A DNA stretch of 64,000 bases, taken from positions 1 to 64,000 of the forward strand of contig DLHP01000041.1 of the NCBI GenBank assembly GCA_002483285.1, given 5' to 3'. A program made the position numbers and the translations under genes. This DNA comes from Flavobacterium sp. UBA7665. GTDB taxonomy: Bacteria; Bacteroidota; Bacteroidia; Flavobacteriales; Flavobacteriaceae. Shown one piece after another: positions 24,151 through 31,763 of this stretch (its first letter is position 1; every line of letters starts with the position of its first letter). The notes under the pieces were generated by a model. That model made no database searches. It worked only from the letters and a program-made list of their open reading frames with translations, and was not told the origin of the DNA.

Positions 24151-25123
24151 ATGCCTTGCTGTTGCGTGGGTTTTCACCTCCTGCCTAAAGAAAAACCAAC
24201 CCGAAGCCGACCAGGCCTCGGGCAAAATCAACACCATATCGGTCATCATCGACGACCAGCTTTGGAACGGTGAAGTGGGCGACAGCATCCGAAACAAATT
24301 GGCGTCGCCGGTAATCGGGCTGCCCAAAGAAGAACCGCTTTTCACCATCAACCAATACTCCATCAAATTGCTCGAAGGTTTCAGGACCAATTCGCGCAAC
24401 ATCATCGTGATTAAAAAAGAGGCGCAAAATAGCTTTAAGGTCACTGAAAATGAATACGCGTCGCCGCAAAATGTGTTTCATATTTCGGGAAAAACCTCGG
24501 CCGCGATTCTGGAGATGATTGAAACGCATACGCCCGAAATGATTGCCAAGATGCGCCAAACAGAGATTGACGAGAACGAGCGCGTCATTGACACCGCTAC
24601 AATCGATTCGAGAAGGCTACAGCGCAAATTCGGTATCACCCTCGACATACCGAAAGGCTATAATTTTGTGGTACAACGCCGCAAATTTGTATGGCTCAAA
24701 AAAGAAATTACAAGTGGCAATACCAGTTTGCTCATTTACCAAGTTCCAATCAGTGCGCTCAAGGACAACAATATTACCAAGAGTGTCATCCGTTTACGGG
24801 ATTCTATCGGAAGGCTTTATATCCGTGGTAGAAACCGCAACACGCAAATGGTGACCGAAGATTCTTATGCGCCGTACTTGTTTCACATCAACATCAAAGG
24901 CAAAGAAGCCTATGAAACCAAGGGCACCTGGGAACTCAGGAACGATTTCATGTCTGGACCGTTTATCAATTACAGCATCATCGACCGCACCAATAAGCGC
25001 ATTTTAGTAATGGAGGGATTTTGCTACGATCCGTCTAAGGAAAAGCGTGACTTGATGTTTGAGCTCGAAGCCATCATCAAGTCGGTCGAATTCGTTAAAA
25101 AGAAATCCAAAAAGAAAAAATGA
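24131..25123 (+). CDS. DUF4837 family lipoprotein
   Basis: This 330-residue protein starts with a lipoprotein signal (MKKALFLCLAVAWVFTSC, lipobox FTSC). The body has the features of the Bacteroidetes DUF4837 family: ISVIIDDQLWNGEVGDSIRN near residue 35, PLFTINQYS, a FRTNSRNIIVIKK segment and a closing GTWELRNDFMSGPFINYSIIDRTNKRILVMEGFCYDPSKEKRDLMFELEAI. Its function is unknown; it is likely an envelope lipoprotein. The start codon sits inside the terminator hairpin of the upstream gene. The stop overlaps the ElaA-type gene start by four bases (ATGA). Confidence 0.85.
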   Translation: MKKALFLCLAVAWVFTSCLKKNQPEADQASGKINTISVIIDDQLWNGEVGDSIRNKLASPVIGLPKEEPLFTINQYSIKLLEGFRTNSRNIIVIKKEAQNSFKVTENEYASPQNVFHISGKTSAAILEMIETHTPEMIAKMRQTEIDENERVIDTATIDSRRLQRKFGITLDIPKGYNFVVQRRKFVWLKKEITSGNTSLLIYQVPISALKDNNITKSVIRLRDSIGRLYIRGRNRNTQMVTEDSYAPYLFHINIKGKEAYETKGTWELRNDFMSGPFINYSIIDRTNKRILVMEGFCYDPSKEKRDLMFELEAIIKSVEFVKKKSKKKK

Positions 25124-25581
25124 GTATACAATGGAAAATAAAGCGATTTGAGGCGCTTTCTCTGGGCGAGCTATATGAGTTGCTGCGATTGCGAAGTGAA
25201 GTGTTTATCGTCGAGCAAAACTGCCCGTATCAGGACGTCGACGGCAAAGACGAGAAAGCTTTACACCTGATTGGCGAATTCGAAGGTAAAATTGTGGCGT
25301 ATGCGCGCTTGTTCAAAGCCGGCGATTATTTTGAAAATGCTTCGATCGGTCGCGTGGTCATCGCCCAAAATTGCCGCGATAAAAAGTGGGGACACGATCT
25401 CATGCGCGAGGCGATGGCGGGAATCGGAACTTATTTTTACACGACAAGGATTACCATTTCGGCGCAATTGTACCTGCAAAAATTCTACGAATCGCACGGA
25501 TTCGTGACCGTTGGCGAGACGTATCTCGAGGACGATATTCCGCACATTGAAATGCTTTCGGACACTGAAAAACCACTATAA
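25120..25581 (+). CDS. ElaA-type GNAT acetyltransferase
   Basis: This 153-residue protein belongs to the GNAT superfamily, close to E. coli ElaA. The opening WKIKRFEALSLGELYELLRLRSEVFIVEQNCPYQDVDGKD is characteristic. The acetyl-CoA loop region is IGRVVIAQNCRDKKWGHDLMREAM, and the C-terminal YLQKFYESHGFVTVGETYLEDDIPHIEM is conserved in the family. The acceptor substrate is unknown. It overlaps DUF4837 by four bases and is followed after 2 bases by the DUF1801 gene, so the three form an operon. Confidence 0.88.
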   Translation: MSIQWKIKRFEALSLGELYELLRLRSEVFIVEQNCPYQDVDGKDEKALHLIGEFEGKIVAYARLFKAGDYFENASIGRVVIAQNCRDKKWGHDLMREAMAGIGTYFYTTRITISAQLYLQKFYESHGFVTVGETYLEDDIPHIEMLSDTEKPL

Positions 25582-25583
25582 CT

Positions 25584-25985
25584 ATGGCACAGAAACTATC
25601 GGATGCCGAATTGGTCACAGCGCATATCCAGGCGTTAGACCCCAAAAACACTGAAATTATCGCGTTTCTCCGACAAGCCATTTTGGGCACCGACCCGCAA
25701 ATCGGCGAACAGATCAAATGGAATTCGCCCGCGTTTTATTACAACGGCGAGATGAAACCGTTTGATCCAAAGGAATACAAACGCGACATCGTTGTGGTGA
25801 ATTTGCACCGCGGCAATATTCTACTCGTATTCCCTACGGGCGCAAAAATCGACGACAAAGCCTTTGGAAAGAACACGCCCGATGGCAGAAAAATAGTCGA
25901 AATACTAAGTCTCGAAGATGCCAAAGCCAAACAGCAAAAACTGCAAACTGCTTTAAAAGACTGGATTGCTAAAGTTGAGGTTTAG
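25584..25985 (+). CDS. DUF1801 domain protein
   Basis: This 133-residue cytosolic protein has the DUF1801 layout: a helical start (ELVTAHIQALDPKNTEIIAFLRQAIL), the hallmark IKWNSPAFYYNG near residue 50, then KRDIVVVNLHRGNILLVFPTG and a helical end. Members are small single-domain proteins of unknown function, structurally related to YdhG/iron-chaperone-like folds. It is the third gene in a run with DUF4837 and the acetyltransferase. The stop overlaps the stop of the opposite-strand OmpA gene by three bases. Confidence 0.82.
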   Translation: MAQKLSDAELVTAHIQALDPKNTEIIAFLRQAILGTDPQIGEQIKWNSPAFYYNGEMKPFDPKEYKRDIVVVNLHRGNILLVFPTGAKIDDKAFGKNTPDGRKIVEILSLEDAKAKQQKLQTALKDWIAKVEV

Positions 25986-26797
25986 ATTTTGGTCACGACC
26001 AATTCTACACGGCGGTCGTATTCAGAGCCTTTGCCCAGCGGAACCGTGTTTCCGTAGCCTTTAAAAGTCATGCGGCTTTTAGCGATTTTCTTAAAAACGA
26101 GGTATTTGTAAACCGATTCCGCACGATTTTGCGACAGGCTTCTTTTTCTGGTTTCACGGTCAATGGCTTCCTTTTGGTAAGGCGGCGTACAGCAGACATG
26201 ACCCTGGATTTCGAACTCGAGTTTTTTGTTCTTCATCAAATGCCTGGCAATGGCATCGAGTTGCGTCTTGGCCTGGAAGGTGAGTTTACTGCTGCCACGC
26301 TCAAACAAGAGGTTTTCAAGGTAAATGTGGTCGCCCACGATGTGCTTGCTTTGGATGGTGGTGTAAAATCCGGGCAACTCGATTTTTGGAAGCGGCTTGA
26401 GGTTGAGCACCAAATCGACGCGGCGGTTTTTAGAACGCTTCTCGGGCAGGTTCTCGACTATATCGTCATCAATCATGATGCGCCCTTTGCCTTCTATGGT
26501 GACGATAATTTTACTGGTGATGCCGCTGGCCACCAGCTTGTTTTTGATGGTCGTGGCGCGGTTGGTGGATAGTTTGTAATTGTAGGCTTCCTTGCCGATG
26601 TCATCGGTGTAGCCAAAAATCTCTATCGATTCAATACGTGTGGAATCGGTGTTTTTGATAAAGTCGATTACCTCCTGGCCTTGCTTCTCATCGAGATTGT
26701 ATTTGCCCGAACCAAAATAAACCGACTGTACTTTTTCTTCCTGGCCATATACCAATCCGCAAAATAAGAACGGCAATAACGTTAAAAATCGAACCAT
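25982..26797 (-). CDS. OmpA-family peptidoglycan-binding protein with two OmpA-like domains
   Basis: This 271-residue exported protein has a signal peptide (MVRFLTLLPFLFCGLVYGQ) and two OmpA_C-like modules. The first (about 25-140) has FGSGKYNLDEKQGQEVIDFI and the partial motif IEIFGYTDDIGKEAYNYKLSTNRATTIKNKL, ending KNRRVDLVLN. The second (about 155-271) has FERGSSKLTFQAKTQLDAIARHL, FEIQGHVCC and the RNRAESVYKYL / YDRRVELVVTKI end. No barrel domain is present. It probably binds peptidoglycan in the periplasm. It starts at the last base of the CtpA stop, which implies coupled translation from the protease gene. Confidence 0.82.
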   Translation of the reverse strand: MVRFLTLLPFLFCGLVYGQEEKVQSVYFGSGKYNLDEKQGQEVIDFIKNTDSTRIESIEIFGYTDDIGKEAYNYKLSTNRATTIKNKLVASGITSKIIVTIEGKGRIMIDDDIVENLPEKRSKNRRVDLVLNLKPLPKIELPGFYTTIQSKHIVGDHIYLENLLFERGSSKLTFQAKTQLDAIARHLMKNKKLEFEIQGHVCCTPPYQKEAIDRETRKRSLSQNRAESVYKYLVFKKIAKSRMTFKGYGNTVPLGKGSEYDRRVELVVTKI

Positions 26798-28434
26798 TAT
26801 ATCTTTAATATCTTGTTGTATTCTGGCGCGTTGGCCAATATTGAAACCGCTTTTTTAACTTCGGGATTGCTCTTGATGTAATACTGGTACAAGCCCTCTT
26901 TGTATTGGTAGCGTTTGATAATTTCGTCCAAAAGTAAATCTTTAATTTCTTTCTGGTTCTCGTTGAGCTGATTTTCTTCGCTTTTCTGTAAGGCAGCCAG
27001 TAATTGCTGGTACTCGGCAGTAATCGAAGCGTCTATCTTTTCCTTTTTCGCGGCAGCAATCGTGTTGCGCAAAGCGATTTCGGTTTCGGTATCGTAGCTA
27101 AAATTCTGTTTTTTGAGGTAGGCTTTAAAATCGAGGAAATCGGCGTCGGAAATGGTTGGAATCTTGTCGCCCAAATTTGGATTCTTGTAATAGTAATTGG
27201 TCACATAATTGAAAATACCGTCGTTTTTAACCAGTGCATCGGCAATCGCGCTCGACTTGGCTTCCTCTAAAACCACATCGGGCAAAATACCGCCGCCGTC
27301 GTAAACGGTGCGCCCTTTTTTGGTTTTGAACGCATTGTAATTCTCCGAAGCCGTACGAATGGCCTTGCCGTCCTTGTCCTTGTGCAAATAATCCAACGCC
27401 TGGATGCAACGGCCAGAAGGCGTATAATAGCGCGAAATGGTAATTTTGATTTGTGTACCATAAGTCAAATCTACCGGACGCTGTACCAATCCTTTGCCGA
27501 AACTCCGGCTGCCTACAATTACCGCGCGATCCAGATCCTGCAAGGCGCCCGAAACAATTTCTGATGCCGAGGCGCTTTTGCCGTCTACAAGAATCGCGAG
27601 CGGAATCTGCGTATCAATAGGCTCGCGCAAGGTTTTATAAGTGTTGTTGTGTTTTTCAATTTTTGATTTGGTGGTTACAATCACCTCGTCTTTGGGTACA
27701 AACAGGTTGCAGATGCTTACCGCTTCGTTGAGCAGTCCGCCGGGATTGCCGCGCAAATCCAGGATGATCCTTTCGGCACCGTCGCGTTTGAGTTGTTCGA
27801 GTGCTTCTTTGGTTTCAAAGGCTGCTTTCTTGTTGAATTGTGCCAGCACAATGTAACCGGTCTTGTCGTCGATTTTCCCAAAGAATGGCACGGCTTTGAT
27901 GTCGACTTCATCGAGTACAATCTGCGTCGTCATCGTCTTGCCCTGGCGGATGTATTTCACTTCGATTTTGGTGTTTTTCGCTCCTTTGAGCAATTGCGAA
28001 GCGTCATCCTTGAAATCGCTCAAATCCACATCGCCAATTTGGATGATTTCATCACCGGCTTTGAGACCAGCTTTGTCTGCAGGAAAATTTTTGTAGGGTT
28101 CCTTGATGATGAGCTTGCCTTCCTTGCGGGTGATCATCGCGCCGATTCCGGTGTATTCGCCGGTATTGTTGATTTTGAACTTGACCACGTCGGCCTCATT
28201 GAAGTAATTGGTATAAGGATCAAGGTCGGCGAGCATGCTCTTGATGGCGTGGTCCATGAGTTCGCCGGGATTGGTGTCGTCTACATAATTGGCATTCACG
28301 GCCTTGAACAGCGTGGTGAAAATCTCAATTTGTTTGGCGACCTCAAAGAAATCTTCCTTGAAGCTCACGCCTACAAAAAGAAAGGCAGCCGCCACAGCAG
28401 GAATGATATATCGTTTTTTAAAAAATGCGTACAT
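26797..28434 (-). CDS. CtpA-type S41 carboxy-terminal processing protease
   Basis: This 545-residue protease has an N-terminal membrane anchor or signal (KRYIIPAVAAAFLFVGVSF), a helical cap, a PDZ domain at about 90-175 (GIGAMITRKEGKLIIKEPYKNFPADKAGLKAGDEII) and an S41 catalytic domain. The substrate loop is ILDLRGNPGGLL. The catalytic serine is in DGKSASASEIVSGALQDLDRA near residue 290, and the lysine is in GSRSFGKGLVQ. A 150-residue helical tail follows, as in Bacteroidetes CtpA. It processes or degrades periplasmic proteins. It lies 111 bases downstream of rnpA and overlaps the OmpA start by one base. Confidence 0.92.
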   Translation of the reverse strand: MYAFFKKRYIIPAVAAAFLFVGVSFKEDFFEVAKQIEIFTTLFKAVNANYVDDTNPGELMDHAIKSMLADLDPYTNYFNEADVVKFKINNTGEYTGIGAMITRKEGKLIIKEPYKNFPADKAGLKAGDEIIQIGDVDLSDFKDDASQLLKGAKNTKIEVKYIRQGKTMTTQIVLDEVDIKAVPFFGKIDDKTGYIVLAQFNKKAAFETKEALEQLKRDGAERIILDLRGNPGGLLNEAVSICNLFVPKDEVIVTTKSKIEKHNNTYKTLREPIDTQIPLAILVDGKSASASEIVSGALQDLDRAVIVGSRSFGKGLVQRPVDLTYGTQIKITISRYYTPSGRCIQALDYLHKDKDGKAIRTASENYNAFKTKKGRTVYDGGGILPDVVLEEAKSSAIADALVKNDGIFNYVTNYYYKNPNLGDKIPTISDADFLDFKAYLKKQNFSYDTETEIALRNTIAAAKKEKIDASITAEYQQLLAALQKSEENQLNENQKEIKDLLLDEIIKRYQYKEGLYQYYIKSNPEVKKAVSILANAPEYNKILKI

Positions 28435-28545
28435 GTTTTTGAACTTTTTTAGTTTGGAATACTTGAAGAACGAAAATACAAATTATATCGGTTGGGCACC
28501 TACAAACAGCGGTTTTTCAGTGTTAAGAACGTAAGCCGCGCCCTT

Positions 28546-28926
28546 TTATTTCTGGGTTTGCACCTGTTGCCTGAATTTTTCAAACAGCGCGATGGTTTTG
28601 AGGTTGATTTCCTGATAATCGAGTCGATCCTTGCTTTGGTAGAAAAACATGAAAGCGTATTTCTGATCCGATTCTGACAGCAACAAATCCTTGTTGTGCC
28701 GATAGGTTTCCCGCAACAACCGTTTGAAATAATTGCGATCCACCGCTTTCTTAAAGTACTTTTTAGAAACCGAAACCCCCATTTTAATCGGCTCGGATTC
28801 AGACAAATCAACAGGAACGTACACCAGCCGAAGCGGATACTTGGATACCGATTTCCCCTCAGAAAACAACAGGTCAATCGTATTCTTGCGCTTTAATTTC
28901 TCGGATTCTGGATAGGTATTTCCCAT
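28546..28926 (-). CDS. rnpA: Ribonuclease P protein component
   Basis: This 126-residue basic protein is the RNase P cofactor that helps the catalytic RNA mature tRNA 5' ends. The opening SEKLKRKNTIDLLFSEGKS, the strand KMGVSVSKKYFKKAV and the RNR signature DRNYFKRLLRETYR are all visible. In many bacteria rnpA follows rpmH near oriC; here rpmH is not adjacent, which is usual in Bacteroidetes. A TAACTTTG box lies at 28944-28951. The transcript probably continues to the CtpA and OmpA genes, although another promoter-like TTTG ... TAATTTG sits in the 111-base gap. Confidence 0.93.
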   Translation of the reverse strand: MGNTYPESEKLKRKNTIDLLFSEGKSVSKYPLRLVYVPVDLSESEPIKMGVSVSKKYFKKAVDRNYFKRLLRETYRHNKDLLLSESDQKYAFMFFYQSKDRLDYQEINLKTIALFEKFRQQVQTQK

Positions 28927-28943
28927 AGGTTTTTCAAACGCTG

Positions 28944-28951
28944 CAAAGTTA
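28944..28951 (-). promoter_or_regulatory. -7 promoter box of rnpA
   Basis: TAACTTTG on the minus strand is an exact box match 17 bases upstream of the rnpA start. Confidence 0.5.
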
Positions 28952-29022
28952 TCACAAATTCCAACTGTAAATGTTGTAATCCTATATTAAAATCCTGTAA
29001 GTCGCCGCCCGTATTGGCGTTG

Positions 29023-29182
29023 TATCTTTACAAAAGCAAAATAATTTAAAATTGGGTTAAATTATAAGCAGTGTCCGCGGGTTGAAGAAACAACTGCTAC
29101 AGTAAGCGGATAACATCAAAAACTAAGGAGCCGAGTAAGGCCGATTAGACAATACCTCCGGCCTATCCAACCGGAGGTTTTT
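29023..29182 (+). ncRNA. Candidate structured RNA with alternative pairings and terminator
   Basis: No frame is open here. A TATCTTTA box (29023-29030) could drive a plus-strand RNA ending at the hairpin 29155-29177. The 5' half can pair AGCA (29067-29070) with TGCT (29095-29098), GTTG with CAAC (29081-29094), and GTCCGC (29073-29078) with GCGGAT (29106-29111). The first and last of these cross, giving either a pseudoknot or alternative folds. The 3' half can form either the terminator or AGGCCG/CGGCCT (29138-29143 with 29159-29164), which excludes the terminator stem. I recognise no named class; the only gene downstream is on the opposite strand. Confidence 0.5.
29155..29182 (+). terminator. 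Terminator of the candidate RNA
   Basis: CCTCCGG pairs with CCGGAGG around a 9-base loop, followed by TTTTTG and further T-rich sequence in the plus direction. The minus side lacks a T run. Confidence 0.78.
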
Positions 29183-29186
29183 GATT

Positions 29187-29774
29187 TTAAAACGTATAGC
29201 CGATGCGGGCCTGCGCATCAACGGCAACTTCCGAGCGGTCGCAATTGCAACCGGTTGAACCGAAAATATTCTGCCGATATCCTACCCCGAACGAAAATTC
29301 GTAGTTGAAATTTTTCGCGAAAGTACGTCGTAAGCCGTAAGAAGGAACGATATCGATTGCCCGAGCCACTTTATACGACGCGATAGAATTGCTGATTTCC
29401 AAATCATTGGCATAGTAAATCGTTTTCAACGAGATATAATTGGCGCTATTGTGCGTGGTATTTCGATTTTTTCTGGCACGCCGATCCAGGCTGTAATAAA
29501 AGCGTGGCTCGAGTTGTACAAAGGGCGCGGTCAGGTAGCCTGTATCGCTATCATTGCTGCCGATGTAGTCGATTGTGTAGACCATCAGATTAACGCCAAC
29601 CTCGCTGTGTAAAGCTAATTTACGCGCCAACCTTGCTTCATGCTGGAAACCAATTGAAAGCAGGCCGAAATTAGCGCCAAATATGCTTTTGTCTACAGTT
29701 GGTTTTTCGGTTTCCTGGCTTTGCACATTTACGGCGCTAATAACTAATACCGCGGCAATAAGTATTTTTCTCAT
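29187..29774 (-). CDS. Small outer membrane beta-barrel protein, uncharacterised
   Basis: This 195-residue exported protein has a signal peptide (MRKILIAAVLVISAVNVQSQ). The rest is rich in alternating hydrophobic strands ending in aromatic residues, for example FGANFGLLSIGFQHEARLAR, APFVQLEPRFYYSLDRR and FNYEFSFGVGYRQNIFG, finishing with AQARIGYTF, a barrel-type final Phe. One C-terminal segment has two cysteines (GCNCDRS). The family is unknown to me. The start codon overlaps the M1 peptidase stop, so it is the second gene of that transcript. Confidence 0.68.
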   Translation of the reverse strand: MRKILIAAVLVISAVNVQSQETEKPTVDKSIFGANFGLLSIGFQHEARLARKLALHSEVGVNLMVYTIDYIGSNDSDTGYLTAPFVQLEPRFYYSLDRRARKNRNTTHNSANYISLKTIYYANDLEISNSIASYKVARAIDIVPSYGLRRTFAKNFNYEFSFGVGYRQNIFGSTGCNCDRSEVAVDAQARIGYTF

Positions 29775-31672
29775 TATTTTTTGGTTTCCGGTTGTGGTTC
29801 AGGATAAACGTTATTGTTTCTTTTCACATCGGCCATGAGTCCGCTTTCGTCGAGTGTGATTTTTTTGATGACACTTTTGCCTTTTGGGATTTCAAAAAAG
29901 TAGGTCGGATACGCCCAAGCCCAATCGGGAAGTGTGGTTCTTTTCACTTGCGGATTTGGATTCGGTTTCTCGAAACTCATCATGCGCAGCGGAATGTAAA
30001 ACGTCTCTTTCGTACCATCGGTATATTCAACGGCCACGTCGATTGGCATGGGCATGCGCCCGATTCTTTCTAAAGTAACGCCGGTGCGTTGCACACCATC
30101 GGTAGCCGATTCTACATTTTTAATCGCGTAATCAATCGTGTTGGTGGTTTGTGTCCAGTCAACGAGGTACCAATCGAGGTTGGCACCCGAAACCCTTTCG
30201 GCGGTACGTTTGATGTCATTGGGCGTTGGATGCTTGAATTTGAAATCACGGTAATAACGCTTCACGGTTTGCATCAAATTGTCCTTGCCAATGAGGTAAA
30301 TGAGTTGCGCAAGGAACACATCGCCCTTGCTGTAAGCGGCAATGCTGTACATCTGGTTGTAATCGTAACGGTCGCAATGCGTAGACTGCGGTTGCTCTTT
30401 GCCAGAATTCACCATGAAATAATAACCGCGATACGAACCTTCAAACGGATTCTCGATTTTCTTCTCAGCGATTTCATTCATGCCCAAATCTTCGAGGAAC
30501 GACGTGAAACCTTCATCCATCCAGCCGTGTTTGCTCTCGTTGGATGCCAGGACATGCTGGAACCACGAGTGCGCCATTTCGTGCGCAATCACGCCAATCA
30601 ATCCTTCGTAAGTGCCCTCGCCGAGGATCAGCGTACACATCGCATACTCCATTCCGCCGTCGCCACCTTGTATCACAGAATATTGGTCGTACGGATATTT
30701 GCCGACGGTTTTATTGTAAAATTCCATGAGTTCGACAGTTTCTTTTTCGGCCTTTTTCCAGTTGTCGATAATCTTCGGATTGTTCTTGTAGAGGAAATGC
30801 AAAGTGGCACCATTCGGAACTTGAATCGTATCGTGCAGGTAATTCTTGTCGGCCGCCCAGGTAAAATCGTGTACATTGGGCGCGATGAAGTGCCAGGTCA
30901 ACGTCTTTGTTTTTTTTGGGTAATTAACGACTACACCATTGTCCTGGTAGCCGTGCCCGATTTCATTTTTGTTTTGTAAATATCCGGTACCGCCCAGAAC
31001 GTAATCTTTGTCGATGGTGATGTTCACGTCGAAATCCCCCCAAACACCGTGAAATTCGCGCCCGATATACGGATCGGCATGCCAACCCTCAAAATCAAAC
31101 TCTGCCATTTTTGGATACCATTGTGCCATCGACAGTTCTACACCTTCGGCATTGTTGCGCCCGGAACGGCGGATTTGCACCGGCGATTGTCCATCGAAAT
31201 CCAAAGTAAAAGTGGTTTTTTGTCCCGGCAAAATCGGCTTGGCCAAAGTCACTTCGAGAATCGTCCCGACTTCTTTGGCAAGAGCCGAAACACCATCCTG
31301 CTTGAAATTAGAAATCTTGAGATAACCGATTTCGTTGGGTTTGAGTTTTGCAATGCGGCTTTCCTTGACTTCCTTGTCACCGACTTTGGTTTTGGCCACC
31401 ATCCGTCGGTCTGAATCGGCAATCGAGAGTAAACGCGCATCCATTTCGCTATTTGGCTGGAACGCGTTGTTGTACAGATGGTAAAAAACGCGGCGCAACG
31501 TGTCGGGCGAATTGTTGGTGTAGACCAGTTGCTGTTTGCCTTTGTATTGGTAATTTTTAACGTCCATTACGACGTCCATTTTATAGTCTACATGTTGTTG
31601 CCAATAACCGCTGCTTTGTGCAAAAGATGCTGTGGCGAAGAGCAACGAGAAGGAAAGGATGAGTTTTTTCAT
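29774..31672 (-). CDS. M1 family metallopeptidase
   Basis: This 632-residue exported aminopeptidase-like enzyme starts with signal peptide MKKLILSFSLLFATASFAQ. The zinc site HEMAHSWFQH, with the distal glutamate in GWMDEGFTSF, lies near residues 370-395, and the substrate-recognition GGMEYAM motif sits about 25 residues before it. The usual M1 N-terminal beta-domain is present (VYTNNSPDTLRRVFYHLYNNAF). The length is shorter than four-domain M1 enzymes, as in Bacteroidetes gluzincins. It likely degrades peptides in the periplasm or outside the cell. No T9SS sorting signal is visible at its C-terminus. It shares a transcript with the OM protein at 29187. Confidence 0.92.
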   Translation of the reverse strand: MKKLILSFSLLFATASFAQSSGYWQQHVDYKMDVVMDVKNYQYKGKQQLVYTNNSPDTLRRVFYHLYNNAFQPNSEMDARLLSIADSDRRMVAKTKVGDKEVKESRIAKLKPNEIGYLKISNFKQDGVSALAKEVGTILEVTLAKPILPGQKTTFTLDFDGQSPVQIRRSGRNNAEGVELSMAQWYPKMAEFDFEGWHADPYIGREFHGVWGDFDVNITIDKDYVLGGTGYLQNKNEIGHGYQDNGVVVNYPKKTKTLTWHFIAPNVHDFTWAADKNYLHDTIQVPNGATLHFLYKNNPKIIDNWKKAEKETVELMEFYNKTVGKYPYDQYSVIQGGDGGMEYAMCTLILGEGTYEGLIGVIAHEMAHSWFQHVLASNESKHGWMDEGFTSFLEDLGMNEIAEKKIENPFEGSYRGYYFMVNSGKEQPQSTHCDRYDYNQMYSIAAYSKGDVFLAQLIYLIGKDNLMQTVKRYYRDFKFKHPTPNDIKRTAERVSGANLDWYLVDWTQTTNTIDYAIKNVESATDGVQRTGVTLERIGRMPMPIDVAVEYTDGTKETFYIPLRMMSFEKPNPNPQVKRTTLPDWAWAYPTYFFEIPKGKSVIKKITLDESGLMADVKRNNNVYPEPQPETKK

Positions 31673-31701
31673 AAGATATTTTGGTGGGATTTGCCCAATA
31701 A

Positions 31702-31752
31702 AAACGGGCTTGCCGAAAATACTAAAATTTCTGACAAGCCCGTTTCATTAAT
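31702..31752 (-). terminator. Terminator of the subtilisin gene
   Basis: AAACGGGCTTG pairs perfectly with CAAGCCCGTTT around a 22-base loop; read on the minus strand the end runs into TTTTTATT. It separates the S8 protease gene from the M1 peptidase gene downstream. Confidence 0.7.
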
Positions 31753-31763
31753 TATTAAAATGT

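Noticed and set aside
29023..29182. SRP RNA, tmRNA or a named riboswitch
   Set aside because: I saw none of the conserved core motifs of those families that I know; left as an unnamed candidate RNA.
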